Source of the DNA: Eremophila alpestris peregrina
Lineage: Eukaryota > Chordata > Aves > Passeriformes > Alaudidae
NCBI GenBank assembly: GCA_009792885.1
Contig: WMCF01000140.1
Coordinates: forward strand, 438,766 to 502,765
Length of the DNA: 64,000 nt
Direction of reading: 5' to 3'
The position numbers and the translations under genes are program-made. Position 1 is the stretch's first letter. Each line of letters opens with the position of its first letter. The notes under the pieces were generated by a model, which saw nothing but the letters and a program-made list of their open reading frames with translations, made no database searches and was not told the origin of the DNA. Below, in pieces: positions 1 through 13,447 of the stretch.

Positions 1-900
1 TGAAGCAAAAGTTTTTGCCCTCAGTGGGTCAAACTGCAAAATTGCCAAGTTATGTTTGCAACTGTGGGACTTGGGGGGAAGTATGAAATAGACTGGTATC
101 TGATCCCATAAATGAGGCCTTGAAATACAGAATTTGCCACTCCAGCTGGGGTTAGGTTGGATCCTTTAACAGCCTGTAAAATGTCAGTGTTCTCTGCTGT
201 CACCCCTTGCCTCACCTGTGGGACTTTGGTGCTGCCTTGGCAGTTGATTTAAGATTCTTTTGCATTGCTACTTTACACTTCATTGTAAATGAAAACCTTG
301 GATAAAATATCCTTGTATAATTTGGAAGGAATCTGATCCTTCTCTCATGTCTACAGATTGCAATGGGTTTGTGATGCACTTTATTTAAATATATATTTTT
401 TTATATTCTGTATAATATACTCCTGTGCAATGACAGAAAGTTCCTGACTTGTCCCGAGGGCCAGGAATTAAGAGCTTAATGGGTTATTAGCATAGTTTTC
501 CTCAGCAGATGTGAAGTTGAACTGCCTGATTGTGAGAACTATGTGTTTGGATAGAATCTGTGACTGAAAACTAATTTATTTTAAGCTATTTATTTCTTTG
601 CACTGCTAATTTCAGTGACAGATTTTAACAAGCATTTAACCAAATGTCTTTGTTTTGTCTTACCTGCTTCTTCTGTTGTGTCATAAAACGTTGTGTCAAT
701 GAATGACTGTTGTAGTATTAATTTTATTTTCATTAAAGTTCCTTTATGGCTTTGTTGGTGCAGTTTTGCACTAGGAGATATCTACTGTAAATTTCACTTT
801 GAGTCTGTGTTTAAGGATTCATGTGAGCTTCTCTGTGCCTCTTTGGTGATTAAATCCCAGTCCTGTTACAGATGCCAGCTGCTCCTGTAATCCTGAGAGC
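1..900. other. AT-rich, 3'UTR-like or intergenic DNA
   Basis: T-rich with an A/T run near 380-420 and an ATTAAA element at 734. No coding frame. It could be the 3' UTR of a + strand gene upstream (QRFPR is the neighbour expected from mammalian order), but nothing proves it. Confidence 0.25.
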
Positions 901-3900
901 TGTGATTTAAAGGACTTTGCAGAATAAGGTGAGAAAGGGGAAAAAAAGTCCAGTCTTCAGGACTTCCTTCTAAAGTAGAAGTGATAAATGTTTCAGCACA
1001 GATAGATGGGGCTATGGTTAGATTAAATATAAACCAAAATACAAAAGACAGTTCTCATGCTGTTCTTAATGGTAATTACATTATTTGTGCATTTTTGACA
1101 GAGTAGTTGTCGTGAAGCCAGGTCATCTTGTCCTGGCTGCAGGGAATTAAAGATCCATTATAAGCACCACCAGGGTTTTGCCCATGTATTTTAAATCTGT
1201 CAGAGGTTCAGCTTTGATTTAAAAACAAAACCAGCTGTTCTGTTGAATGGTGTCAGTTTTGAGTCCAGGCTGGTGGCCTGTCCCTTGCAGTGGCTTGGAC
1301 CCTGTGTGTGGCTGTTACTGAGTGCCTCAAACCAGGAAAAGCCCTGCTGTCCCCTCAGCCTGCCTGGGTTGATTTCCATCTTCCAGCAACAGAATTGCGT
1401 GGTTCATCTGATCACAGAAATAGTCCTGGCTAATGGATTTGTCAGGGAACAGAAAAAATAACCACGCTTATTTCCCTAAACTGAAAATATTTATCAGAGC
1501 TGTTGTGTTCTTTGAGGAGAAGTGTTTCTTGAAGTTTTTTATTATATTAGTTATAAATTACTTACAATTTCTTTGATAAAGTTAAACTTCTTTTATTCTC
1601 AGCTGCAAGAGGCTGAGCCTTTAAATTGCAGTGAGATGATGCCAGGAACTGACAGGCTGATGAAGACAGGAGCCTGAAAGGACACATCCAACTGAGCAGA
1701 GACTCTGGAAATTGAATGGATGAGGAAAAAGTGTCAGACTTGTCAGCTTGTTCAACTGATAGCAGAGTCTTAACAAGGAAAACAGTGAGTAGAAGGGAGT
1801 GAACCCTCTCAGAGACTGTAACATCAGCTGGTTCCAAGGAATAACCAATTGCCAGTGACAGCCAGAGCAGCAGAGATGTGGGATGTGCCTGCATCCAGGG
1901 AGTGAGTACATCAGTTCTCAGCCTGGAGATGTGTCTGTGTGCTCATTGCAGGATTGGCTCGTGTGCAGTGGTTGGATGTGCTGCTGGCAGAGTCTTTGAG
2001 TGTGGCAAAAGGTGTTGAAAGAAGTGATCCAGCAGAGTGAGAGGGACATCTGAGACATCATGAAGAGGAGACCTATATTACAAATGGCCAGGAAGAAAAA
2101 AAAAGGAATAAGTAGAGGAAAGGATTTAGTAGAGCTGTTGACTTGGAGAGATAGGAGAAGAAGAAAATCATAGCAAGCTGTATTTTTATATAGATTAGAG
2201 TTGATCTGAGTGTTAGAAAAGTTGGGAGAGGTTAGGAACTGTGTTCAGAGAGCAGTTGTGTGAACAGAACAGCATCTCAGTGCACAGGGCAAAAGGCTGG
2301 GAAGAGTGGGAGCTGCCCTTTTGGTGCCTCTCCAGGTGGGAGCAGTGGAATGGACCAGGAGCTTCTCCAGCCTGAGAGGAGACAGGTAAATGTGGATTTA
2401 ATGCACACTAAAGATACTCCATTATGTATATCCCTTCAGAAACATGGACATAACAATCTCTTTATTTCTGTCTATACTCAAAGCTCTGCTTCACCCCTCA
2501 AAACTGGCTTCCAGAAGTAGGACATGGGAAGCCATTCCAGAAGTAGGACTGCTGAACACTCAAGCTGTCATGAGCTTCCTCTGTTGAAGCTCCAGTGAAG
2601 CTGATGGATTATGAAATTACCTTAAAAGCTCTGGTGTGTTTTGAGATGAAGGGTCACATGCTGGTTTATTGCAAGAGTTTAATCTTCCCCCAACTCCTCA
2701 TCCACATCAGTACAGCAAAACCTGCTCAGTTGAAAGCAGTAAAACCTGGTTCCTTCCATTCCAAAAAAAACAGACTCACAGTCTTACAAGTCAGGCTCAC
2801 AGAATGTTTGTTTTGCTACAAAAGTGCTGTCCTACAAGCCAGGGTTGTTTTTGGGAAGATTTAAGGGTCTTTGTATGTATCTTATGCATTCATAAAAGAA
2901 GAAATCTAGTAGAGATACAAACAAACTTGTACAAATTGCATCTGTGCCCTGTAGGGTGCTTAAAACGCCAACCAAGACTTGAAAAGATGTCTTGCTGCCT
3001 GGAAAAGGTTGAATTTTATTTCTCAGCCTCCTGTGGAGCAATACAAAGCTTTCTATGAAAAGCTCTTATTTCCTTGCATTTTCCATTTTTTTTCCACAAA
3101 GCAGAAACTTCGACTTGTTCTTTGGAGAAGTAATCATGTAACCTTTTCCCCAAACATATTGCGGAGTACGTTCAGTTTTTGAAAGGGACTCAGTCCTAAA
3201 ATGACATAATGTTCTTGCATTGAAAAGCGTTTTTACTTCAGCACTCCTTAGAGGAAAATGTCTCTTTTTTTTGAAGTTTCCATTGAAATCTCTTTACAGC
3301 CTTCTAGTTTTTATTTGCTCTTTCCAATGCCATCACTATTTTTTTTTCTAAATGAATTTCACCAGGTTCCTCAGGACTCACTCTGATGAGTTGAATTTCC
3401 TGTTCCCTTGGACATGGTCCTTTTTTTCTCTATCTCTAACCTTTTTCATGCTTTATTAAGTTGTATGGTCTTACACCATCTTTCCCTATGCTCCTGAGGA
3501 AAGCCTTAATTAAATGATTTAAAATTTATGGCACCATCTCCATAAATCTCTCGTTACATCTTGGAAAGTCATGGGAAAGCTTTCAGGTGCTCTGGGATCT
3601 GATTTGTAAATCCATTTAATTTTCCCATCTGAAACAGGCATCCTTGCTATTTGCATTTATGCCACCTTGAGAAATATTCTAATATATGGACACAGAACTG
3701 TTGCAGGATCAGGGATAGTTCTCCTGAGGTATCACAGGTGCAATCTTTGCCTTTCATTTTCTGCTCCAACTGTTTGCTCAAGCAAAAATTAGTCAGGGTT
3801 GAACTGTATTTTCCAGTGTTGACAAATAAATTATTGACTGACTTAATACAGCAGAAGTTCACTGACTTAGAGATCCATCACACTGCAGGGGAAAAAGATG

Positions 3901-6900
3901 TCAAATGTTTCAGGAGAAAAATATTTTTGTCCTAAATAATCTTTCTATTTGTAAAAAAAAAAAAAAAAAAAAGAAGGTCAGCATGTTTGGGGGTTTTAAA
4001 GAAAATTTTCTTCTTAATTCCTTTATAAGGTGTCTTTCCCTAGTGCCCAGGTTCTGGTGTGCAGGGAGAGAAAGCTGCTGACTGCAGTGTGCAGCTGTCT
4101 TTGCTTAAGATCCTCCTTTTCCTAACAAATGAACTTTGTTTAGGAGGAAGTTGAGCTTTGACTTCTGCCTTTTGCCTTGCTCCTTTTTTTTTTTTAATCT
4201 CATTGATTTGCTTTTCACTAGTGTCTCTCCTTTTTTTTCCCCTATTGCTATCCCTGAAGCAGCTCCTTGAGTTCCTTGTGACCTTCTCTCTTTTACGCAG
4301 ATCAGAAAAACCAGGCAATGAGTTTTGAGAATGAAGTGAAGCAGCCCTGTGGTTTGGAATTTTTATTCCATCAAGTCTGATTATCAGATTGCAAACTGCA
4401 TTTCCAGTCCTTCTTTTAGGCACCCTTGCAAAGACCTTGCCCACTCTGCTGGTTACATTAGCCTTGCATGTGTATATTTTGCTTCTGAATCGACTTTATA
4501 TATTGACATTTTATTTCTCAGGCTGCTTGTTGACATATTTCTGTTTTCATATTTTTTTCTTTCACTTTACAAATGTCTAATTCCCAGGAAGTGAGGCTTT
4601 TCAGTAACATGCCAGCTGCACTGGGACAGCTGGGTTGTTTTTTTTTGCTTTAAATAACAAGTGTAGATGTCAGTCTTTATTGTACAGATGACAGCTAAAC
4701 TATGGCTTATAAAAAGGTCCAGTAACTTTCTTCTGGCAGTCTGTAAAATGCACTCTGTGCAGTGTCTTTTGTGTGTGTGTGACAACAAAAATGTAATGTT
4801 CTTCTGCTTCTTGCCTCTAACACATGGTTTCCATAGATACATCTGCTAAACACCCCATTTAGCTATTAGGGAGTTCAGTCCATAACTGAAGAATCTTACA
4901 GACAATAAGCAGCTAGGAAATATTTAGTGTCTCCGTGGGTAAAGTATAAAATAGATCCGACTAAATATCAGTATTAAATACCATATTAAAGTTTTGTCCT
5001 CAGGCAGGCTTGAGTTTTGGAAGAGCAGATGTGTGGCCAAAACACGTGTGCAAACTCTCGGTGGCTCCAGCAGCTCGGGGGGTGTTGTGGCCTCGCTCGG
5101 GCTGCAGATGGCACCGTTGCTGCACCTGAAAAGCTCTTCCAGTCCCTCCCGAGGGAATTGTTCTCCTACAAGCATGGATTTCGTAGCAGGACTTGGTAGG
5201 GGTTTGATAGAATTTTTTCTTTTCCTGATATTACAGAGAAACATGGAGAGAGGTGCTGGATTTTTTTTCCAAGGTGAAACAGTGCTTTGAAAAGCAGTTG
5301 GAGCTCAGTGAATGAATGAGGACCAATGGTATGAACAATCCAGTCAAAATAGGTTCTGTTGTATCTCAGATGTTTAAATTTTCATCCAGAAGTCATCCCT
5401 TTTGCTTTACAAACATGCTTTCCAAAGCAAAGAAATGCCACTCTTAGGTCTCTCTTGTTTTTGAAGCTGAGATTTGAAGTACAAATTAGTGAATGCATGA
5501 CTGAAAAAAATAGAGATCAAGGCTCTCTGAAATCCTTCAGACAAGTCATTTCCAGATTCCCCTGAGTGCAATAAAAAGCCTGTAGCTGTAGGAATCCCCC
5601 TTCCCAAATCTGGGGATATAGTGGAGGGAAGCCAAAGGGGAAATGGAAAGGGGAGAGAATAAAGTGTTATTTATTAGCAATCAGGAGAAATCTCAGTTCC
5701 TAAATGGTGAACTTAAAAATAAAACAGGGTCTCAAAAAGTGATCTGTTTTTGTTACAGTCTTTACAGATACTCCTTCAAACATTTTATGCACACTAAAAA
5801 AAACCCCTCTAAATTCTCAAAGGGAGTGGAACAACTTTGTTCTTAAAGTTTTAAAAAAAAGCAAAAAATACCCTTGTGCAGAGAAACAATTTAGCAGCCT
5901 GTCAAGATCAGCTGTAAAATACAACTCTTGCCATTGTGATTTATGTGAAGGCTCCACATGTACTAGGGCAAATGAAGAGATTATTATATGACCTTGCTAA
6001 GAATGTAAAAGAAGGATAAGACCCCCGGCTATCCAAGGTAACATAAACCATGAGAAAAACGGGAAAGTCTTTGTCATAATTTGCTCATGGAATGATAATA
6101 TTTTTCAGTGAGGTATTGATTTGTGTTCATGAAGTCTGAAGTGGAAGAAACCCACTTTACTGGTGAGGGGGAGAGGAGCAGAGAAGGATGTAGCCACAAA
6201 AGTAATTTGTTGCTTTGCAAAGTAACCTGAACAGGCAAAGGAACTTTGAGTTTACAGCAATCAGCTCATTTGAATGGAAATACTTGATAATCTTGTGAAA
6301 AACAAGGCAAACACTGGGGTTTTTGGGATTTTTTTTAAGGAACATATTAATGTTAGTGTTTTTAGCATGTGGTATTTTCCTCTCCAAAGTAAACTTGCAG
6401 TGTAGCCGTGTTATTCCTTCCTGATTTTTATTTTATTTTATTATATTTTGGGGATCCCAAATGCTGTTGGAGCTTTGTTCATGGAAGATGTGCTGCAGCT
6501 GTGTGTCTGCCAGGCAATAGGCAAAGTAAGTCCTTACACCTGGTGTACTTGGGGCACCTTGGAGCAGGTGAGAATTGGGTAATTCCCTGTGCCTCTGTTC
6601 ACCTGTGAGTAGTTATGTCATCTTCTAACCCTCCAAACCCTCCTGACTTTTTAGAGATTCTGGAAAATTAGGTACTGGATTGAAATTTCTGCCCGAGAGC
6701 TGCATCAGAGATGGTTTTCAAATGTTGAGCAACTCTTATCTCAAGGGAGACCTGTTTTTGTTTTTAAAGAAAGTGAAATATGGAGAGGTGGTAGAGGGAG
6801 GAATATAGGGGGTATATTCAGTAGTTTTGAATTCATGCAGTGTTCAATAGAAAGGGCCTTAAGTGATAACTAGAAATGGGGAACAAGCACACCGTTGTAG

Positions 6901-7150
6901 CTGATAGCAGATTTCTGCAAGACATCTGTGTAGCTTTCAGGGTTAGTTGTGAAAGATGGCCATGAAACTGTGAATAATCAAAATAAAACGAGACAAACCA
7001 TTCCCTAGCATTAGTGTGGAACTGAGGCAGAGCTGGCAATCGACCTAATTTCTTTTTCTGTATTGGGGTCAATTTTTTGAGGTAGTTAATTAGAAGTGGA
7101 TGCCTGAAGTTGTTTGCATTTCCCATTGATCTGTGTGTACTCGGTTCATT
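901..7150. other. Gene-free stretch
   Basis: No exon recognised. It contains a purine-rich tract (about 2030-2240), an imperfect 24-base duplication near 2500-2550 and a 20-base A run at 3953. A basic 134-codon frame on the minus strand (4040-4444) derives from T-rich DNA. Confidence 0.6.
3953..3972 (+). repeat. Run of 20 A
   Basis: Uninterrupted poly-A. It could be a retrocopy tail, but no polyadenylation signal or coding remnant is evident upstream. Confidence 0.9.
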
Positions 7151-7170
7151 TACTGTTTAAATCATTGCCT

Positions 7171-7330
7171 TGCTGCTTCCAGGCCCCCGCTGCACCGGGC
7201 CGCTCCTGCTCAGGCATTAACTCCTCCTGATCCCGTTCCAAAGCTGTTCCCAAGGAAGGGGGAGCGAGGAGAGGGAAGGGCGTTCCAGGAGTATTTTGGC
7301 TGATGCATCTCTAGTGACACCTTGTGGGAT
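7171..7330. other. GC-rich patch
   Basis: Locally GC-rich with several CpGs (ccgctgcaccgggccgctcc, gggagcgaggagagg) in an AT-rich neighbourhood. No coding frame; possibly regulatory. Confidence 0.3.
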
Positions 7331-7464
7331 GTTTCACAGAATCGCCCACAACTTTTTTGGGGAAGGTCTAAACTGCAAGGTTTGTGGTTGCAAAAAGCTG
7401 CCCAAATACTGAGATACACGTCAACCTCTGCACTCAGCTATAATGAAAATAATTTTAAACGCAC

Positions 7465-7515
7465 AATTAAATTGATTAATTAATTAAATTTCTAATTAAT
7501 TTATAATTAGAAATA
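7465..7515. repeat. AT-rich palindromic tract (AATTAATTAA)
   Basis: Repeated ATTAATTA elements, self-complementary over short stretches. Confidence 0.8.
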
Positions 7516-10500
7516 AACCATACAGATACACCTTCTCATGCTGAAGTTGTCCTGCCTTTGTCCATTGAGGTGTTAAACACTTCACCCGTTGTGGATATAG
7601 AGGTAAAATTATCTAGAGAGAAAATTTAACTTAAAAAAAAACATATTCAGGTTCACTTTAGAGTGAAACAACGAGAAATGGGAATGTTGGGAATCAGTTG
7701 CAGCTGGCATGATTTAGGTGTGCTCAGTACACAGCTCATTGTCCTGCCTGGTGAAGTTTTGATGTTCTGAGGACAAACTGACCAGGAAAAATACCCCGAA
7801 CAATTTTCAAAATTCAGTGCAAAAATGAGTATTTAGAGAACTTTAATCGATATTTCACTATCCAGTAATTCATTTTTAGAACCTTCTGGTGATTTTCACC
7901 TACTTGTAAGACCTTTTTTCCTGTTGAGTGATACTGATAACTGTTTTGGCTAGATGTGTTGATAGATTTGTTTGCTGTTGCTTACTCTAATAAATGGCCA
8001 AGTCTGTGGATTACCTTCTCTGCAGGTGATTTCGGTTAAAAATTGCATCTCTTTTATGTTCTTTAAGTTCTGTGCTGGTTGGAGCTTCACCCATCTAGCT
8101 TTTCAAAATGCCTGCTGCCTGGAGCTGGTCAAAAGGTGAATCCCAGCTAACCCTGGAGGAACAGAACAGGTTTGTTTGGAGACAGACCAGTTTTTCAGAA
8201 AAATTTGAACCAATTGAAATAATTTGAACCAAATAACAACTTGAATTTTTTTTGCTGGGCCTGTGGGTATGGAGGTTATAGTGGGGGGAGATGTAGCAAG
8301 ATAAATTGCTAGATGAAGGGAATTTGGGAAAGAGGACTGAAAAGAGACTTGAAAAAGATTTACTGTTTCTTACTTGCTCAGAAGAATATTTCTTCTGCCT
8401 GTGCATAAGTAATAATGAATGGTAATTTAGCTTGATCCTTTCCTGACTGAGGAGGAGGAATTGGAGACTTGTAGAAAAAGCTGTGGGTTGTTTTCCAGCA
8501 CAGCCCAGCTGGACTGATTATTTTTTTGTCTAAGCACTCAGCCTTCCTTCCCTTGCATGCCTCTGGCTTTCTACCCCTCCCTTGGCCATTGCAGGGTTCT
8601 GAGGAGTTGTGTGATTAGTCCTTTAATTGTTGCCCTTGATTCCATTGAGAGTGTTCTTTGTTTCCATGTCTTTTCCCTAGATGGAAGCACTGGGCCAGCT
8701 GAGCCTGACTAAAGTAAAAAGGGGTCTCTAACACCTGAATCTCCTCATCATCCAGAGGACTTCTTCTACTCCAAGACCTTCCACAAAACTCTGCTCTGAA
8801 AGAATAACAGCTTTACAAAGGGGTGAGTTTGATCTCTAATTGATATAGTAATTAATAATACACAGACAAGTTGGGGGAGGTTTTGGCCAGGTCTTCTTTT
8901 GCAGCTCCTGTGGAGAAATGAAGCTGTTTTATATCCCTTATATTGCTTTCCTTTTAAGTCATGTATGTTGATACTTCTTGCTTTCCGTGCCTGGCATTTG
9001 CTAGTGAGCTATTTGAATTGTTGCTCAGTTTTGTGGGGTTTTGTTTGCATGCAGATAGCACAGGTAGAGGGCAGAGGCAGAAGACAGATTGACCTGCTGG
9101 TGTTGCCTCCAGTTTCCATCTCTCTGTAGTGAAGAATTAGAACTTTGGTAGCCAAACTTGGTACAAAGCTGATACCTGAAGCAGCTCTTGTTGGGGGGCT
9201 GAGTGCAGGAGGGCCATGAAGCTGTGCAGTTTCCATTCTCTCCTGGGCTGAAGCAGACAGAATTTGTGACTTGGTGAGGTAGCACTGTGGTCCAGTGGCA
9301 GAACAACCCCGGGTTCAGGCTCTGCCTGCTGATCTTTCCCCAAAAATGTAATGCTAATGCCAACTTCCTGGTGTGCCAGTGCTCTGAGAACCTCTCCTAC
9401 TGGGCAAACATGGAGTTACTCAAAATCCTAACTGCTGGCATCTGTATTCAAGGTAGGAGGCAGCCCCTTCCTATGAACAGCCTCTGTGTGAAACACCCAC
9501 GGGGTTTGCAGCCTCTCTCCTGCCTTCACTGTGCAGAGGAGTTTATCTTTACTAGAAACAGTAGCTTGGAAGGTGACCTTCATGCTTACTGAAAGCAGCA
9601 GCGTGCTTGGCTGTGACTCATGGAAGGGCTCAGGTATTGGGGAATGATAACATTTCCCTCTGCTGCCTGGTTCAGCAGTTCATCCAAGCCTGGTTCTGTC
9701 TCAGGTACCATATTGTAGGTGATGTGTGTGATGGTTCTGGCCCTGCCAGAATCCAGAATGAATCAAAAGCTCCAAAACCACTGCTGGCTGCTGAAAGCAG
9801 CTCTGTGTTAGCTCAGCTGAGTTTCAGAGTGAAGCCTCACACTCTGGTGTGTGTCTGGTTTCAGTTTCAGAATAACAAATCCAGTTTGGATCATGAGCCT
9901 CTAGCTGAAATAAAGGACAGATTTTTTTCTGTAGTTGTATCACCTCCCTAAGGAATCCTTGGTCTCCCTCTTTACTGTGATCTTCGCTGATTTTTGCCTA
10001 CTGTGATGTTCATTGGTGCTTTACTTGAGCAGGAAATCCCCTTTTTTGCAAATGCCTTGTGATGAGTCACTGCTGCTGTTTGCTTCGAACTGAAGGGGAT
10101 TCCAACTATCAAACTGTGTTCTGGCTAAAATAGAACCCTGTTCCATTGCGTAGGTTGCAGCTGAGAGCAGAGGAAGGTCTGGGGGAGTTGTGGGGTGAGC
10201 AAGTAGTTTGTTTACTAGGGGCCTGATGGCAGTTCCAGTAACAAATAAGCAGCTTTGAAGTCTTGTAGATCAAAACCCATCTCTAGCTGAAAAGCAGTTC
10301 AGTGTCTCTGAAGCTGAGCATAAAGAACCAAGAAACAACCCCCAAACCATAATAGCTTGTGTGTTTCTAGCAATGGGTATTAAAATCAGTTCAGCAAGAA
10401 GCATAGTTTGGTTTGGGCTTTTTTGTGTGTCTGTGTTCATAAGGGCTTCAAAATTGAATTGCTTTAAGAATGGTTCTTTTAGGCATGGAAGATTGCTTTC

Positions 10501-13400
10501 AATTTTCTTCCTTCATTATGAATCTGACTATCCTCATCTCTATTACTGTTGGTTTATCCCTGCTGCTTTAAACTGCAGTGTTCTGAAACCATTGTCTTTC
10601 ACTTTGTTGCATCTGATGTAACTGCTGCAGTGCTCTGTCATGCTGGAGTTGGGACCAATTTCCCAATGCCTGTGTGTGCAGACAGGAGATGGAGATGGTA
10701 ATTTGAAGCAGGCTTTGGTCCTGGTCTGTCCTCTGAACATTGACTTTGCATCCTCTTTCTGCTCTGGATTTCCTTCCTTATTTTCAGAGGTCATCTGAGA
10801 ACTTGTACAGGCTACAGCAAAACAACCCCCCAAAGCACAAAAGGCACCATTTGAGGCATTTTGTATCAATGTGTTCCATAGTAAGACCTTGAAGGCTGTG
10901 GTTATTGAGCATTGAGAAGGACCTTGAGGCTGCTGATAGTGCCACAGGAACACTTGAGTTTAGAGAGAGTCTCACTACTGGTTTTACAGCATATTGCTGG
11001 GAAGGAAATAAGCTAATAAAAGCCACAAAGATGTACAATTTCCCATAGCCTTTGACTAATGCTGTAAGAAAGAGAGCAGTTCAAGAACCACTCTGAGCTG
11101 AAGGTGGGGGGATTTCCTTAGGAAGAAAGCTTGGAAAGGGCCTTGCTCTGAACCAGACTGGGAGGCACTCAGTTCCTGTCTTCCTGACAGGAGTTAGGAC
11201 ACAGCTCCATCCCTCAAACCCCAAAATACTTTCGGGTTTGCATCTCTTTAAAGATATTTAATGCTGAAGACTCAAAATCCCAATGGCCTATAATGCCTGA
11301 TTTGCTTAGCTGCAATCCTCTCAGGTAACAGGACCAAAGGCTGAATATGCTTCTTTAGGAGTTGAGGTTGAACTAACCTTGAAAGCTTGCAAGCATTTAG
11401 AGGACTTAGAAGTAATAATCTATCAGACTCACTGGCATTCTGGTGTGGTTCAAGGCTTCCTTCAAAATAGGATGCACAGAGAACTGCAGAAGCTTAGAGT
11501 AAGGTCATGATTAATAGGTGGATAAATATCCCTACATTATAAAACAATCCTCAGTGTTTAATGTTTTTTCTAGGCTATAATTGCTGGGGAAGTACATAAG
11601 GGAAATAAAACTCTGTTTGCTACAGCATTTCAGTGCTCCAAGAACTTGGGGTTTTTTAAATGTTTTTTTCTTCTTAAAGAAAATAGAAAAGAAAGAAAAA
11701 AACCTTATCTCCGCTCCAGCAAATGGCTTTTCCTTACATCATTTATAAAAATTAATCATTTTAACAACTTTTTTCTTTACTGTTCAAAGAAGTTTTATAT
11801 TTTTCTTGATTGTTCCCCAATGCCTGGACACTGCCTCTGTCTATGTTTTATGAGTAAAATCTAACACAAGGGTACTGTTTCCATAAAATTAAGGTCATAT
11901 GAGGGGGAAATAGCAGCCTAAGATCAGGAGTTCCTTCATTTTTATAGTCCTTTCTTTTGGTAACAGGAAACAGCTCTAAGGCAGTTTGCTTGTAGGATAT
12001 ATAGGAGTGTTTGCCTTTATAGATTTGTGTGTGTGTCTGCATGCTTATGTGATGGAGAGCTGCCTTAGGAATATTTGGATCTGGCTTCTAACAGGGAGCT
12101 CTCTCTTGTATGGTTATTAGCTTTACCACACACTTGGAGAACAATATTGCAGAGTTGTGAGCAGATTTCACAAAAAGGCAAAATGAGATTCATATGCTTC
12201 AGGGGGAAGGTGGGGTGAACAACTTCTGCTTCAGTGCTCTGGTGAATGCTGGTGGTTGTGGAAAGGTCACCAGATCCTCCAGAGAAGCTGGGAAAGAGTA
12301 CAGTTCTCATCTGAAATGTGGATGTGTCACCTCTCCCCACCTTCCTCTTCTCCAAAGTGCCTTTCCTCCTGTCCACCAACAGCCAGGATACCTCCTGAGA
12401 CACCCTCACTTCTCATGGCCCTTGGTCAGCTGCAAACCCAGGTGGAGGCATCTTCCTCTATTCAGCCACCTGTATGAGGGCAAACGTCATCCTTCACTGG
12501 TACATCAGAGTTATTTCCTTTCTTCCTTTTCTTGCTTTGCTTCCTTTTCCCTTTCACTTTTAACCCAGATTCATGTTGTCTATCACCTTAATCCATTCTC
12601 AGCCCTGTCTTTGGAGGTATCCACTGTTCTGGGTGAACACAGTAGCTCATTGCACTCCTTGCTGCTGAGATAAAAATCAGCGAGCAGAAGAACTTCGTTT
12701 TGTGGTAGATCAAGTTGTTGAGAAAATTCTAAGTCCTCTGGGCTCTGAGTCTGATTTTATTTTTGCAGCTCAGCCAAGAAATAGCAAAAGGCAGGGAAGT
12801 GTCTGCAACTTGCAGGTTTTGGCAAGTCCCTGAATCTGGGTGAAAATGCTTTGTTTCCTGCAAAAAGACCATGTCTCCATGTGGGAAAGGTCACTTTTCT
12901 GTCAAACCACCAAATATTGCATTAATATTTCCTTGACATAGAGGGTAGTAAATTTAGTGTAGCTCCAGGGTTGACTTTTCTCCCTTGGTAACTGGCAAGC
13001 AGGTGAAAGTGCCTATGGATAGGGAAGAAATCTCTCAGAAGCTGGTGCAGGAGCAAATGCTATCTAGGAGGATTTAGACACTGCTTAAAATTAGGTTTAA
13101 TTAATTTGGACCAGAATTTAAACACTGCAGTAATTCAGTAAAAATTCAGTGATAGAGACTAGTGGGTGGGCAACCAGCTGGAGAACTAGGTGGCCTTATT
13201 GCCAAGAAAAAAAGGTTTGTAGTTAAACCTCCCTGACACTGAGCTGCAGACTTAAAGTTTGTGGGATTGACAAATGTGATGGAAGGGACATTCTGCTGGA
13301 ACCTGCTGCTGGCCTGATGTAAATCCTGATTTCAGACTTGATGTTCTATCAACCTGATGAACATCTTCAGGAAAATCCAGTGAAATAGCAGAATACATTT
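7516..13400. other. Gene-free stretch
   Basis: Nothing recognised as an exon, RNA gene or transposon. A 159-codon frame at 12194-12673 lies in pyrimidine-rich DNA and looks like chance. Confidence 0.6.
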
Positions 13401-13417
13401 GAGTAAAAGTAAAGAGT

Positions 13418-13447
13418 TCATAGAATCACCATCTAAGACCTCATAAA
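13418..13447 (-). repeat. Possible CR1 3' tail remnant
   Basis: tcatagaatcaccatctaag resembles the reverse complement of the ATTCTATGA-type end of avian CR1 elements, but only about 15 bases match well. Confidence 0.2.

Noticed and set aside
4040..4444. Lys/Arg-rich 134-codon minus-strand frame
   Set aside because: The basic residues come from poly-T runs on the + strand. There is no splice context or recognised family.
9287..9320. tRNA-like A-box (tggtccagtggc) and B-box (gggttcaggctc)
   Set aside because: The boxes are only about ten bases apart, too close for a tRNA gene, and no acceptor stem can be drawn.
12194..12673. 159-codon + strand open frame
   Set aside because: It lies in pyrimidine-rich DNA and has Ser/Leu/His-rich low-complexity content; no splice or start context supports it.
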